64,000 nt of DNA from Mycolicibacterium llatzerense (GTDB taxonomy: Bacteria > Actinomycetota > Actinomycetes > Mycobacteriales > Mycobacteriaceae): NCBI RefSeq assembly GCF_000878195.1, contig NZ_JXST01000023.1:1-64000 (forward strand), given 5' to 3'. Below, one piece after another: positions 36,682 to 45,095 of this stretch; the first letter of the stretch is position 1, and each line of letters starts with the position of its first letter. The notes under the pieces were generated by a model. That model was not told where the DNA came from, did not search any database, and saw nothing but the letters and a program-made list of their open reading frames with translations. Both the position numbers and the translations under genes were made by a program.

Positions 36682-37752
36682 CTATTGCGCCTGTTCACCG
36701 AATCCGGATTGCGCGTCCATATAGAGGGTGATGGCTTCCAACCGATTGGCGGCGCCGATCTTTCGCAGGATCCGCTTGACGTGCGTCTTGACGGTTTCCA
36801 CCGAAACGACGAGCTCATCGGCGATCTCCGCGTTGGAGTCGCCCAGCACCATCCTGGCGAACACGTCACGCTCGCGGTTGGACAATGCCGCGGTGAACGC
36901 GTCGACGGCCGCGTCCGCCTCGAACGCGTCATCGTCGCCGCCGGCGTCGAGGCTGACGGCCGTTCCCGCAATGCGGTCGGCTTCCTCCGCCAGCCGGGCG
37001 GCGGCTCCGATGATCGAGATCCGAAGTTGTTCCACCCGTTGGGAATTCAGCAATCGCTCGTAGACGAACGAATACACCGACAGCAGCAGTCCCAGCGTGT
37101 CGATGTCGCCCTCGGCGATGGCGCCCCTGGCCCGCGACATGTGAACCAGCGCCACCACTTTCGACTCGACGACGATGGGCGCGACCAGATAGTCGGCGGC
37201 ACTGAGCACGTCGCAGAAGCCCTCGGTGGCCGGCACGTCGCCGCCGGCGTACACGATCCGCCGGAACCTGACGCAGTCTTGTTCAGCGATACAGGCGCTG
37301 CGCGGCACCGGTTTTCCGGTGCCGCGCGTGCCGTGCGATGTGACGGGAATGAACTTGTCGGGCGCTATCGACGACAGCACCGCACTACTGAACCCGATGG
37401 TGTGGCACAGCTCGGTGCACACCTGACGCTCGAGCGCCTGCACCGACGGGGCCGCTTTCAACCGCCGGATGCTGTCGATCACCGACCGCGCCGTCGCGCC
37501 GGAGTCGTCACCGCTGATCAGTCGGGCCTCGACCTGCGCCTGCAGGGAGGCCATCAGGAGCCGCTGCGCCACGGCGGGCATGAGGGCGATGCCTTCGCCG
37601 TCATCTCCGAAGAGCACCTCCTCGGTCGTCGCCGCAGAGTTGGCGATGGCTTGTTCGAGGGTGGTCGCCTTGGTCGGCCTCGGCAGGTTGAGCACGCTAC
37701 GCAGGTGTCCGTCGATCTGATTGAGCCTGGTCACCATTGCACGGCGCGTCAT
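36682..37752 (-). CDS. GAF-LuxR family transcriptional regulator, second of a pair
   Basis: A 356-residue regulator with a GAF-like sensor region (about 95-250) and a C-terminal NarL/LuxR helix-turn-helix (about 288-345, SNRERDVFARMVLGDSNAEI, then VSVETVKTHVKRILRK). The start ATG at 37752 forms an ATGA overlap with the preceding paralogue (37749-37752), so an extended ORF to 37887 is rejected. It ends 344 bases before the mce operon, in the same orientation. It likely controls mce together with its partner. The GAF ligand is unknown and it has no receiver domain. Confidence 0.88.
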   Translation of the reverse strand: MTRRAMVTRLNQIDGHLRSVLNLPRPTKATTLEQAIANSAATTEEVLFGDDGEGIALMPAVAQRLLMASLQAQVEARLISGDDSGATARSVIDSIRRLKAAPSVQALERQVCTELCHTIGFSSAVLSSIAPDKFIPVTSHGTRGTGKPVPRSACIAEQDCVRFRRIVYAGGDVPATEGFCDVLSAADYLVAPIVVESKVVALVHMSRARGAIAEGDIDTLGLLLSVYSFVYERLLNSQRVEQLRISIIGAAARLAEEADRIAGTAVSLDAGGDDDAFEADAAVDAFTAALSNRERDVFARMVLGDSNAEIADELVVSVETVKTHVKRILRKIGAANRLEAITLYMDAQSGFGEQAQ

Positions 37753-38807
37753 CGTGGCCGTCCGCTCCCCACGCCGGCGTCCATCGCCAGGTACATCGCC
37801 AGCGCCGCCGCCCGGTTGGTGGTGTTGAACTTCTCGGCAATGCGTTTGAGGTGCGACTTCACCGTGCCCTCGGAAATCAACAGACACCGCGCGATGTCGC
37901 GGTTGGTGGCACCGGTCGCCACGTAGGACATGACCTCCCGTTCACGCGGGGTCAGTTCGGGCACTATGGCGGGATCGCTCGGGGGCTGGGCAATCCGGTC
38001 GCAGTCACCCGCATGCGACGCCTCAGCCCCTCCCGACACCGACGGTGTCATGAGTTGATCCATTGTGGCGCACAGCCTGTCGACCTCGATGCGCTGCTGC
38101 AGTACCTTTTCCTCAAGTGCGGCCCGCTCGTACACCACTGCCAGGCACTCGGCGAACGCTTCGAGCAGATCGAACTGATCCATCACCGTGGTATCGCCGG
38201 CTTCCGGGAAATCGGCGTGCAGCATCCCGATCGCCACACCACCGACGGTGATCGGCGCCGCGAGGTAGTCCTGCCGTGCCGACGCGGTCGGGCGGGATAC
38301 GACAACGCCGTGCCGCCCGTGGATCATGGCGGCCTCCGCTTCGGAATCCTCGAACCGGACGGGCACGCCCACCGAGAACCCGTGGAAGAAACCAGACGTC
38401 GCGCCGCGGCCATGCAGATGCTGTGGCAGCCAGTCGTGCTCGCGAACTGTGGACACCATCACCCGGGTGAATCCGAAGTCCCGGCACAACAGCGTCATCG
38501 CGGTCTTGATCGCCTCCCGCGACGAAGTGCCACGCAGCGAATCGACGGCCTGACGAAGGGCGTTCAGACGTCCGGCACCAGGAGCGACCACGCGACCGTT
38601 CAGCTCCCGCCGGAGCCGCTGGACCCCAGCCAACAGTTCCTCGGTCGCACTGCCGGCCGTGCGCTGCCGTTCGAGGCGGCGCCGGAAGCAATCGAGTTGA
38701 CGATCCAGCTCGCGGTACGCGCCGGGACCACGAAGATTGCGACCCAGCGAATGCAGATGGTCCGCGCCTGTCGTCATCTCAGCGTGCCCGGCGATGAGCG
38801 TGGCCAT
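37749..38807 (-). CDS. GAF-LuxR family transcriptional regulator, first of a pair
   Basis: A 352-residue paralogue of the next gene, with an N-terminal helical region, a GAF-like sensor domain (about 95-225) and a C-terminal LuxR helix-turn-helix (about 284-345, LTPREREVMSYVATGATNRD, then SEGTVKSHLKRIAEK). The two genes overlap by four bases and should be co-expressed, possibly as a heterodimer. No phospho-acceptor domain is visible. The start at 38807 uses the ATG of MATLIAGHAEMTT; a second ATG at 38777 is possible. A 272-base upstream gap has a near-palindromic GGGACTATGTCC site. Confidence 0.88.
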   Translation of the reverse strand: MATLIAGHAEMTTGADHLHSLGRNLRGPGAYRELDRQLDCFRRRLERQRTAGSATEELLAGVQRLRRELNGRVVAPGAGRLNALRQAVDSLRGTSSREAIKTAMTLLCRDFGFTRVMVSTVREHDWLPQHLHGRGATSGFFHGFSVGVPVRFEDSEAEAAMIHGRHGVVVSRPTASARQDYLAAPITVGGVAIGMLHADFPEAGDTTVMDQFDLLEAFAECLAVVYERAALEEKVLQQRIEVDRLCATMDQLMTPSVSGGAEASHAGDCDRIAQPPSDPAIVPELTPREREVMSYVATGATNRDIARCLLISEGTVKSHLKRIAEKFNTTNRAAALAMYLAMDAGVGSGRPR

Positions 38808-38970
38808 TCACTCCCCTGCCTTGAGGTCGAATCATGACTGATGCCAACAAGTTCCATGACGTCCATGGCCAAACGGGTCGGCAGCGGCGGCAGCTCTGCC
38901 CAGCTGCGGTCAAATCGCGTTCAACAGCCGTTCGGAATGTTGCTACGCAGATTCTGCGCGGGCGACAGCT

Positions 38971-38989
38971 TTGGGACTATGTCCGCAAC
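38971..38989. promoter_or_regulatory. DosR-box-like near-palindrome upstream of LuxR pair
   Basis: TTTGGGACTATGTCCGCAA contains the inverted repeat GGAC-TAT-GTCC. It resembles the DosR consensus (TTSGGGACTWWAGTCCCSAA) but is one base shorter and has a G where the third C would be. It lies 164 bases upstream of the first LuxR start. It could be an autoregulatory or DosR site, or chance. The rest of the 272-base gap (38808-39079) shows no gene I can support. Confidence 0.35.
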
Positions 38990-39079
38990 CGACGAAAAAA
39001 CGAGAACTACCCGTCCCGCTCTGTCCTGACGCAACAAACCTGTGAATCAGCAAACCCCAGTGTTGTGTAGAGGGAGCGT

Positions 39080-40183
39080 CTACAGATAGGCGGTCTGGTT
39101 GACCAGTCGCACCGCCGAGCCGCCGTCGCCGAAGAACTCGGCGATGCTCAGCGACGCCAGGTCCAGATGAAGCCGGTACAGGATGCCGGGCCCGGCATCG
39201 AGGGCCTGCCGCAGGATCGTCTTGATGGGCGTCACGTGCGAGACCACCAGTACCGTCGTGGCGCCGTGCTCGGCGATGATCCGGTTGCGGGCCCGGCGGA
39301 TCCGGTGCGTCACCGTATCGAAGCTCTCGCCGCCCGGTGGCGCGACACTGGTGTCCCCCAGCCAGCGACCGTGCAGCTCCGGATCCCGTTTGGCCGCTTC
39401 ACCGAACGTCAGGCCTTCCCAATCGCCGAAGTCGGTTTCGATCAGGTCATCGTCCACGGTGACATGCAGCCCGAGCGCATCGGCGGCCGCCTTCGCGGTG
39501 TCCAGCGCCCGTTGCAACGGCGAGCTAATCACGGCCGAGATTCCTTCGATACCACCGACATACGCGGCGGCCGCTGCGGCCTGCTGACGACCCAACTCGG
39601 TCAGCGGCGGGTTACCCCGGCCCGAATAGCGGCGGTGCACCGACAGCTCGGTCTGTCCGTGCCGCAGCAGCAGGAACCGGGTCGGCGCCCCCACGGCGCC
39701 GGTCCAACCCGGCGGGGATGGTTGCACCGCAGCGGCTTTCGGCTCGGGAACCGATGCAGCCGGAGCCGCCGCCGCGTCCATGGCCTCGTTGGCCAGCCGG
39801 TCAGCGTGTGAGTTCTGCGCCCGCGGAATCCACGTGTAGCTCACCTGCCCGAATCGCCTGGCCAACGCGGCCGCCTCCCGGTTCAACGGGATCAGGTCCG
39901 GATGCTTGACCTGCCAGCGGCCGGACATCTGCTCGACCACCAGCTTCGAATCCATCGACACCGCAACGTCATCGGCGTCCAGGGCGGCCGCGGCCTCCAG
40001 GCCGGCGATCAGGCCCCGGTATTCGGCGACATTGTTGGTCGCCACGCCGATGGAGTCGCTACGCTCGGCCAGCACCTCGGCGCGGTTGGCCGAAAACACC
40101 ACGGCGCCATAGCCCGCGGGTCCCGGATTACCGCGCGACCCGCCGTCGGCCTCGACCAGAACTCTCACAGACCCTGCACTCAC
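39080..40183 (-). CDS. Bifunctional RNase HI / acid phosphatase (Rv2228c-like)
   Basis: A 367-residue two-domain protein. The N-terminal RNase HI domain (about 1-135) starts VEADGGSRGNPGPAGYGAV, with the catalytic Asp in DGGSRGNPG. The C-terminal histidine phosphatase domain (about 165-367) has LLLRHGQTELSVHRRYSGRG, with the phosphoacceptor His. In M. tuberculosis the Rv2228c protein has RNase H activity and an alpha-ribazole/acid phosphatase half. The stop of the upstream zinc-ribbon gene overlaps its start (40180-40183). It heads the conserved backbone again after the inserted mce block. Confidence 0.93.
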   Translation of the reverse strand: MSAGSVRVLVEADGGSRGNPGPAGYGAVVFSANRAEVLAERSDSIGVATNNVAEYRGLIAGLEAAAALDADDVAVSMDSKLVVEQMSGRWQVKHPDLIPLNREAAALARRFGQVSYTWIPRAQNSHADRLANEAMDAAAAPAASVPEPKAAAVQPSPPGWTGAVGAPTRFLLLRHGQTELSVHRRYSGRGNPPLTELGRQQAAAAAAYVGGIEGISAVISSPLQRALDTAKAAADALGLHVTVDDDLIETDFGDWEGLTFGEAAKRDPELHGRWLGDTSVAPPGGESFDTVTHRIRRARNRIIAEHGATTVLVVSHVTPIKTILRQALDAGPGILYRLHLDLASLSIAEFFGDGGSAVRLVNQTAYL

Positions 40184-40932
40184 AAATCACTAGCCCCAGC
40201 GCGGAAGTCCTTGACCCGCACCAGAATCACCCCACACTCGGGGCAGCGCAATACATCGTCGTCGGCGGCCGCCGAAATCCGGGACAGCTCACCACGATCC
40301 AGATCGATGCGGCACGCACCGCAGCGGGCCCCCTGCAGCAGCCCGGCACCAGGGCCGCCCAGCTTGCGCTGCTTTTCGTACATCTCGGCCAGTTCCGGCG
40401 CCACCGAGCCCAGCAGTGCCACGCGGCGGTCACCTGCCACCTGACGGGCCTCGTCGATGGACACGAGTGCGTTGTCGCGCTCGACCTGCGCCGTGGTCAG
40501 ATCACTCTGCAGTGCGTCGATCAGCGCCAGCTCCTCGGCCTGCTCGCCCTGCAGCTCTTCACGACGTTGCATGATCTCCAGCTGCTGCTCCTCGAGCGCG
40601 GCCTGCCGGCGCTGCAGCGTCTCCAGCTCGTGCTGCAGTTCGGCCACCTGCTTGGCCCCGACCGAACCACTGTCCATCAGCTGCTCATCACGGGTCTCAC
40701 GCTGGCGGACCGCGTCGATCTCGGACTCGAACTTGGCGATCTGAGCGTCCAGATCCTCGACGGCGATGCTCAGTGCCGCCAGCCGGTCGTTGGCTTCGCG
40801 GTGCTCGGCCTGCACTGCGTCGAAGCGCTGCTGCTCGACCAGGTGCGTCGACCGGTGCGTCAGGCGGGTCAGCGCGGCGTCCACTTCGGCCACCTCGAGC
40901 AACAAACGTTGTTGCGACACTTCAGCTTTCAT
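40180..40932 (-). CDS. C4 zinc-ribbon coiled-coil protein (Rv2229c-like)
   Basis: A 250-residue protein. A long coiled coil (about 5-185, heptad-rich Glu/Gln/Leu/Arg segments such as QHELETLQRRQAALEEQQLE) is followed by a zinc ribbon with CGACRIDLD and CPECGVIL Cys pairs (about 200-240). The start ATG at 40932 (MKAEVSQQRLLLE) matches the M. tuberculosis N-terminus better than the GTG two codons upstream. Function is unknown; the C4 ribbon suggests nucleic acid or protein contacts. It lies between nif3 and the RNase H gene and overlaps the latter. Confidence 0.87.
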   Translation of the reverse strand: MKAEVSQQRLLLEVAEVDAALTRLTHRSTHLVEQQRFDAVQAEHREANDRLAALSIAVEDLDAQIAKFESEIDAVRQRETRDEQLMDSGSVGAKQVAELQHELETLQRRQAALEEQQLEIMQRREELQGEQAEELALIDALQSDLTTAQVERDNALVSIDEARQVAGDRRVALLGSVAPELAEMYEKQRKLGGPGAGLLQGARCGACRIDLDRGELSRISAAADDDVLRCPECGVILVRVKDFRAGASDL

Positions 40933-40943
40933 GTTCACGTCTC

Positions 40944-42068
40944 TCAGCAGGTTATCTCGACGTTCCAGGGGTCGGTACGGATCTGGCTGACCCGCACCGG
41001 CAACGCATCACCGAATTGTGCACGCAAGACCCCGGCGGCCTGCTCGCACCACGGAAATTCACTCGCCCAATGCGCCACATCGACCAGCGCCACGTCCGAC
41101 GCGCGACGGTGCTCGTCGGCCGGATGATGGCGCAGATCGGAGGTCACGTAGACGTCGACGCCCGACCGGGTCACCGCGCCGAGCAGCGAATCGCCCGCTC
41201 CCCCGCAGACCGCGACCCGGGACACCAGCGCGTCCGGATCGCCTGACGCCCGCACCCCCCACGATGTCGCGGGCAGACCGCGGGCGACGCGGGAAGCGAA
41301 GGCCGACAACGGTTCCGGCTCGGGCAGCGAGCAGATGCGCCCGACCCCGACGTCCGACGGCAGCGGCGCCAGGGTGAGCACGTCGAAGGCCGGTTCCTCG
41401 TAGGGATGCGCCGCGCGCATCGCCGTCAGCACCGCACGCCGCAGCCGGGACGGGGCGATCACCTCGACCCGGTCCTCGGCCACCTGCTCGATGGCACCGA
41501 CCATGCCGATGGTCGGCGTCGCGCCCTCGTGCGGCAGGAACTGGCCGACACCCATCGTCATCCAGCTGCAGTGCGAGTAGTCGCCGATCTGGCCGCCACC
41601 GGCGGCGAACATCGCGTCCCGGACCGCATCGGCGTTCGCATGGGGCACGAAGACAACCCATTTGTCCAGGTCAGCACGCGATTCAGCAGGGTCGAGCACG
41701 CCGTCGACCTGCAGTCCCAACGCCTCGGCCAACGCGTCCGACACCCCGGGTGCGGCGGCATCGGCGTTGGTGTGCGCGCTGAACAGCGCCGCGCCGCGGC
41801 GGATCAGCGAGTGGATCAGCGCGCCCTTGCCGGTGTCGGCGGCCACGGTGTCGACCCCGCGCAGCAGCAGCGGGTGGTGCGCCAGCAGCAGTCCGCCATC
41901 GGGCACCGACGCCGCGACGGCCGCGGTGGCGTCGACCGCGACGGTCACCGACTCCACGTCTTCAGCCGGGTCGCCGCAGACCAGGCCCACCGAGTCCCAG
42001 CTGTGCGCCAGCGCCGGCGGATACGCGCGGTCCAGCGCGGCGATGACGTCACGCAAGGGCACACTCAC
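40944..42068 (-). CDS. Nif3-like dinuclear metal centre protein (Rv2230c-like)
   Basis: A 374-residue NIF3/YqfO-type protein, sometimes annotated as GTP cyclohydrolase I type 2. The metal-binding His pair is visible (LLLAHHPLLLRGVDT), then SAHTNADAAAPGVSDALAEA and a C-terminal DVALVDVAHWASEF with the last metal ligands. A PII-like insert (about 130-235) is present, as in the longer family members. The GTG start at 42068 overlaps the cobC stop as GTGA (42065-42068), so the longer ORF to 42362 is rejected. The biochemical function is unproven. Confidence 0.9.
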   Translation of the reverse strand: MSVPLRDVIAALDRAYPPALAHSWDSVGLVCGDPAEDVESVTVAVDATAAVAASVPDGGLLLAHHPLLLRGVDTVAADTGKGALIHSLIRRGAALFSAHTNADAAAPGVSDALAEALGLQVDGVLDPAESRADLDKWVVFVPHANADAVRDAMFAAGGGQIGDYSHCSWMTMGVGQFLPHEGATPTIGMVGAIEQVAEDRVEVIAPSRLRRAVLTAMRAAHPYEEPAFDVLTLAPLPSDVGVGRICSLPEPEPLSAFASRVARGLPATSWGVRASGDPDALVSRVAVCGGAGDSLLGAVTRSGVDVYVTSDLRHHPADEHRRASDVALVDVAHWASEFPWCEQAAGVLRAQFGDALPVRVSQIRTDPWNVEITC

Positions 42069-43075
42069 CAGAGCACCTCCTGTAATGCCTCGACCAAGAC
42101 GGGCCACTCGGGACGGACCGCCGCACGCAGGTAGCCGTCGGGCAGCCCGAAGAACGTGTCGCAGCGGCGCACCGCAATCCCCTTCTCCGCCAAATGTTTC
42201 CGGGCCAGGTCGGCGTCCGGCACCGAGAACAGGACAAAGGGTGCGACGCCGTCGGCCACCGGAAAGCCGGCGGCCGTCAGACCCGCCGCCATCTCGGTGC
42301 GCAGTTCCGCCAGCCGTCGCGCGCCGGCCTCGGCCTCGGCGACCGCGGCCGGCTCGCTGCACGCCGTCAACGCCTCCAGCTGCAGCGTGCCCAGCGGCCA
42401 GTGTGGCCGTTGGGCGGTCAGCCGCGCCAACACCTCCGGCGCGCCCAGCGCGTAGCCGACCCGCAGCCCGGCCAGCGACCAGGTCTTGGTCAGGCTGCGC
42501 AGCACCACGACGTCGGGCAGTGACCGGCCGGACAGGGACTCCGGTTCGCCGGGCACCGCGTCGGCAAAGGCCTCGTCGACGACGACGAGGCGTCCGGGGG
42601 CCCGCAGCGCCAGAATCTCGTCGCGGCGGTGCAGCACCCCGGTCGGATTGGTGGGATTGCCCACAACCACCAGATCGGCGTCGGACGGCACCGACGCGTT
42701 CGACAGCCGAAACGGTGCCTCCAGCACCACCTGGGCGACGGGCACCCCCGCGCTGTCGAACACTGCTTCGGGCTCGGTGAACGACGGCGCGATCAGCGCC
42801 GCCAGGCGGGGTCGCAGCTGCGGGAGCAGCGCGAACCCCTCAGCGCCGCCCGCCAGCAGAGCCACTTCGTCGAGGTCACGCCCGTGCCGGGCCGCCACGG
42901 CCGCGTGCGCGCCGTCCACGTCGGAGGAGGTCGGGTAGCTACCCAGATCGGCCAGCCGGGCCGCGAGCCGGTCGGCCAGCCATTGCGGCGGGCCGGCACC
43001 GCGGACGTTCACCGCGAAGTCGAGCATGCCGGGCGCCACGGCCTGATCACCGTGATAGCGCGTCCCGGGTTCCAC
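42065..43075 (-). CDS. cobC: Histidinol-phosphate/threonine-phosphate aminotransferase-like CobC (Rv2231c-like)
   Basis: A 336-residue PLP-dependent enzyme of the fold-type I family, called CobC in mycobacteria. The PLP lysine is in SLTKTWSLAGLRVGY, and the aspartate/tyrosine helix is DLVVVGNPTNPTGVL, followed by LVVVDEAF. As a cobalamin-pathway L-threonine-O-3-phosphate decarboxylase it would make (R)-1-aminopropan-2-ol phosphate; the Rv2231c protein has been described as a histidinol-phosphate aminotransferase-type enzyme, so the exact reaction is uncertain. It overlaps nif3 by four bases and diverges from ptkA. Confidence 0.87.
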   Translation of the reverse strand: MEPGTRYHGDQAVAPGMLDFAVNVRGAGPPQWLADRLAARLADLGSYPTSSDVDGAHAAVAARHGRDLDEVALLAGGAEGFALLPQLRPRLAALIAPSFTEPEAVFDSAGVPVAQVVLEAPFRLSNASVPSDADLVVVGNPTNPTGVLHRRDEILALRAPGRLVVVDEAFADAVPGEPESLSGRSLPDVVVLRSLTKTWSLAGLRVGYALGAPEVLARLTAQRPHWPLGTLQLEALTACSEPAAVAEAEAGARRLAELRTEMAAGLTAAGFPVADGVAPFVLFSVPDADLARKHLAEKGIAVRRCDTFFGLPDGYLRAAVRPEWPVLVEALQEVLW

Positions 43076-43130
43076 AGCTAGACCCTAGTGCGCGGCACAG
43101 CTCCCCAGGTCCATCGGGGACAATGACACC

Positions 43131-43769
43131 GTGACCCCCCAGTTGGTGCTGTTCGACCTCGACGGGACGCTGACCGATTCCGCCGAGGGCATCGTCGCCA
43201 GCTTCCGCCATGCGCTCGGCGCGATCGGCGCTGACGTGCCCGACGGTGACCTCGTCGAACGCATCGTCGGCCCGCCGATGCATGTGACGCTGGGTTCCCT
43301 CGGCCTTGGCGAGAAGGCCGACGAGGCCATCGCCGCCTACCGCGCCGACTACACCACCCGCGGCTGGTCCATGAACCGCATGTTCGACGGCATCGAGGAC
43401 CTGCTGGCTGACCTGCGGGCCGCCGGGGTGCGCCTGGCCGTCGCGACGTCGAAGGCCGAGCCGACCGCCCGGCGCATCGTCGAGCACTTCGGCATCGACG
43501 AGCATTTCGAGGTCGTCGCCGGCGCCAGCATCGACGGCACCCGGTCGGCGAAGGCCGACGTCGTCGCCCATGCGCTCGCCCAGCTGGCCCCGGTGCCCGA
43601 CGAGGTGCTGATGGTCGGCGACCGCTCGCACGACGTCCACGGTGCCGCACACCACGGCATCGACACTGTCGTCGTCGACTGGGGTTACGGCGCAACCGAT
43701 TTCACTGAAGACTCGACGGTCCGGCGGGTCGCCACCGTCGACGAACTACGGGAGGTGCTGGGTGTCTGA
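43131..43769 (+). CDS. ptkA: HAD-family phosphatase/tyrosine kinase-like PtkA (Rv2232-like)
   Basis: A 212-residue HAD-superfamily protein starting at the GTG at 43131. It has motif I LFDLDGTLTDSAEG (nucleophile Asp10 and Asp12 region), motif II VATSKAEPT and motif IV GDRSHDVHGAAHHGID. In M. tuberculosis the orthologue PtkA is described as a protein tyrosine kinase that phosphorylates PtpA, although its fold is that of a HAD phosphatase. The ptpA start overlaps its 3' end by eight bases, so the pair is coupled. Confidence 0.88.
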   Translation: MTPQLVLFDLDGTLTDSAEGIVASFRHALGAIGADVPDGDLVERIVGPPMHVTLGSLGLGEKADEAIAAYRADYTTRGWSMNRMFDGIEDLLADLRAAGVRLAVATSKAEPTARRIVEHFGIDEHFEVVAGASIDGTRSAKADVVAHALAQLAPVPDEVLMVGDRSHDVHGAAHHGIDTVVVDWGYGATDFTEDSTVRRVATVDELREVLGV

Positions 43770-44250
43770 CGCCGTGCACGTGACGTTCATCTGCTCGGGC
43801 AACATCTGCCGGTCGCCGATGGCCGAGAAGATGTTCACCCACCAGATCAACGAGCGCGGGCTGGCCGACCTGGTCCGGGTGACCAGCGCCGGCACCGGCG
43901 GCTGGCATGCCGGTGACCCTGCCGACAGCCGGGCCGAGCGGGTGTTGCGCGCGCACGGCTACCCCACCGCGCACGCCGCGGCGGCCATCAGCGACGAGCA
44001 CCTCGCGGCCGACATGGTCGTCGCCATGGGCCGCAACCACACCCGCATCCTCGGTGACCTGGGCGCCGACCCGGACCGGGTCCGCATGATGCGTTCGTTC
44101 GACCCGCGTTCGGGCGCACACGCGCTGGATGTCGAGGACCCGTACTACGGCGGCATCGACGACTTCGAAGAGACCTTCGTGGTGATCGAGGCCTCGCTGC
44201 CCGGCCTGCACGACTGGGTCGACAAGCAACTGGCGGAGCGAGGCGACTGA
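43762..44250 (+). CDS. ptpA: Low-molecular-weight protein tyrosine phosphatase PtpA
   Basis: A 162-residue phosphatase starting at the GTG at 43762 (VSDAVHVTFICSGNICRSPM). The P-loop is CSGNICRS with Cys11 and Arg17, and the general acid Asp sits in DPYYGGIDDFE near residue 126. In pathogens PtpA is secreted and blocks phagosome acidification; in an environmental species its role is less clear. The preceding frame to 43642 is in ptkA and is rejected. SURF1 follows with a TGATG overlap (44248-44252). Confidence 0.95.
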   Translation: MSDAVHVTFICSGNICRSPMAEKMFTHQINERGLADLVRVTSAGTGGWHAGDPADSRAERVLRAHGYPTAHAAAAISDEHLAADMVVAMGRNHTRILGDLGADPDRVRMMRSFDPRSGAHALDVEDPYYGGIDDFEETFVVIEASLPGLHDWVDKQLAERGD

Positions 44251-45095
44251 TGCGCCGGCTCGGGTTCCTGTTCCGGCCGCAGTGGCTGGCCCTGTTCGTC
44301 GTGGTGATCGCGTTCGCCTATCTGTGCTTCACGGTGCTCGCGCCGTGGCAGTTGGGCAAGAACACCCGCACCTCGCGGGAGAACAACCAGATCGCGTCGT
44401 CGTTGAACACCGAGCCCGTACCCCTGACTTCGGTCCTGCCGCACCAGGATTCGTCGGCCCCGGACGCGCAGTGGCGACGGCTGACGGCGACGGGCCACTA
44501 CCGCCCCGAGGCGCAGGTGCTGGTCCGGCTGCGGACGGACGACGGCGACCCGTCCTACGAAGTCCTCACCCCGTTCGCGGTCGACGGTGGCCCGACGGTG
44601 CTGGTGAACCGCGGCTACATCAAGGCCGGTGAAGGGGTCCCGCCGTTCGCGGCGCCGCCGCCGGGAACGGTCACGATCACGGGGCGGCTCCGGGACGCCG
44701 AACCCGTCATGTCAGGCAAGGAACCGTTCAAACAGGACGGCATCACGCAGGTGTACTCGATCAGCTCGACCCAGATCGCGCAGCTGACCGGCGTGCCGTT
44801 GACCTCGGAGTACCTGCAGCTGGTCGAAGGTCAGCCGGGCGGTCTCGGGGTCATCGCACTGCCTCACCTCGATGCCGGTCCGTTCCTGTCGTACGGCATC
44901 CAGTGGATTGCGTTCGGCATCGTCGCGCCCATCGGGCTGGGCTACTTCGTGGTCGCCGAGATGCGGCAGCGTCGGTTGGAGAAAGCCCAATCCGGTTCGA
45001 GCACAGAGACTTCCGGCGGCCCCGACCCCGACGAGCCGGCCGCGCCGCTCACCGCCGAGGAGAAAATGGCCGACCGCTACGGCCGGCGGCGCTGA
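44250..45095 (+). CDS. SURF1-family cytochrome oxidase assembly protein
   Basis: A 281-residue protein with two membrane helices (about 8-30 and 210-230) around an external domain. The N-terminal RPQWLALFVVVIAFAYLCF and the VNRGYIKAGEGVPPFAAPPP turn fit SURF1, which assists haem a insertion in cytochrome c oxidase. The C-terminal 45 residues are acidic and polar. It starts inside the ptpA stop (TGATG) and overlaps the convergent cobD by 47 bases. Confidence 0.9.
   Translation: MRRLGFLFRPQWLALFVVVIAFAYLCFTVLAPWQLGKNTRTSRENNQIASSLNTEPVPLTSVLPHQDSSAPDAQWRRLTATGHYRPEAQVLVRLRTDDGDPSYEVLTPFAVDGGPTVLVNRGYIKAGEGVPPFAAPPPGTVTITGRLRDAEPVMSGKEPFKQDGITQVYSISSTQIAQLTGVPLTSEYLQLVEGQPGGLGVIALPHLDAGPFLSYGIQWIAFGIVAPIGLGYFVVAEMRQRRLEKAQSGSSTETSGGPDPDEPAAPLTAEEKMADRYGRRR

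Noticed and set aside
38834..39070. A 78-codon plus-strand frame upstream of the LuxR pair
   Set aside because: No recognisable domain, unusual composition and it covers the likely promoter.
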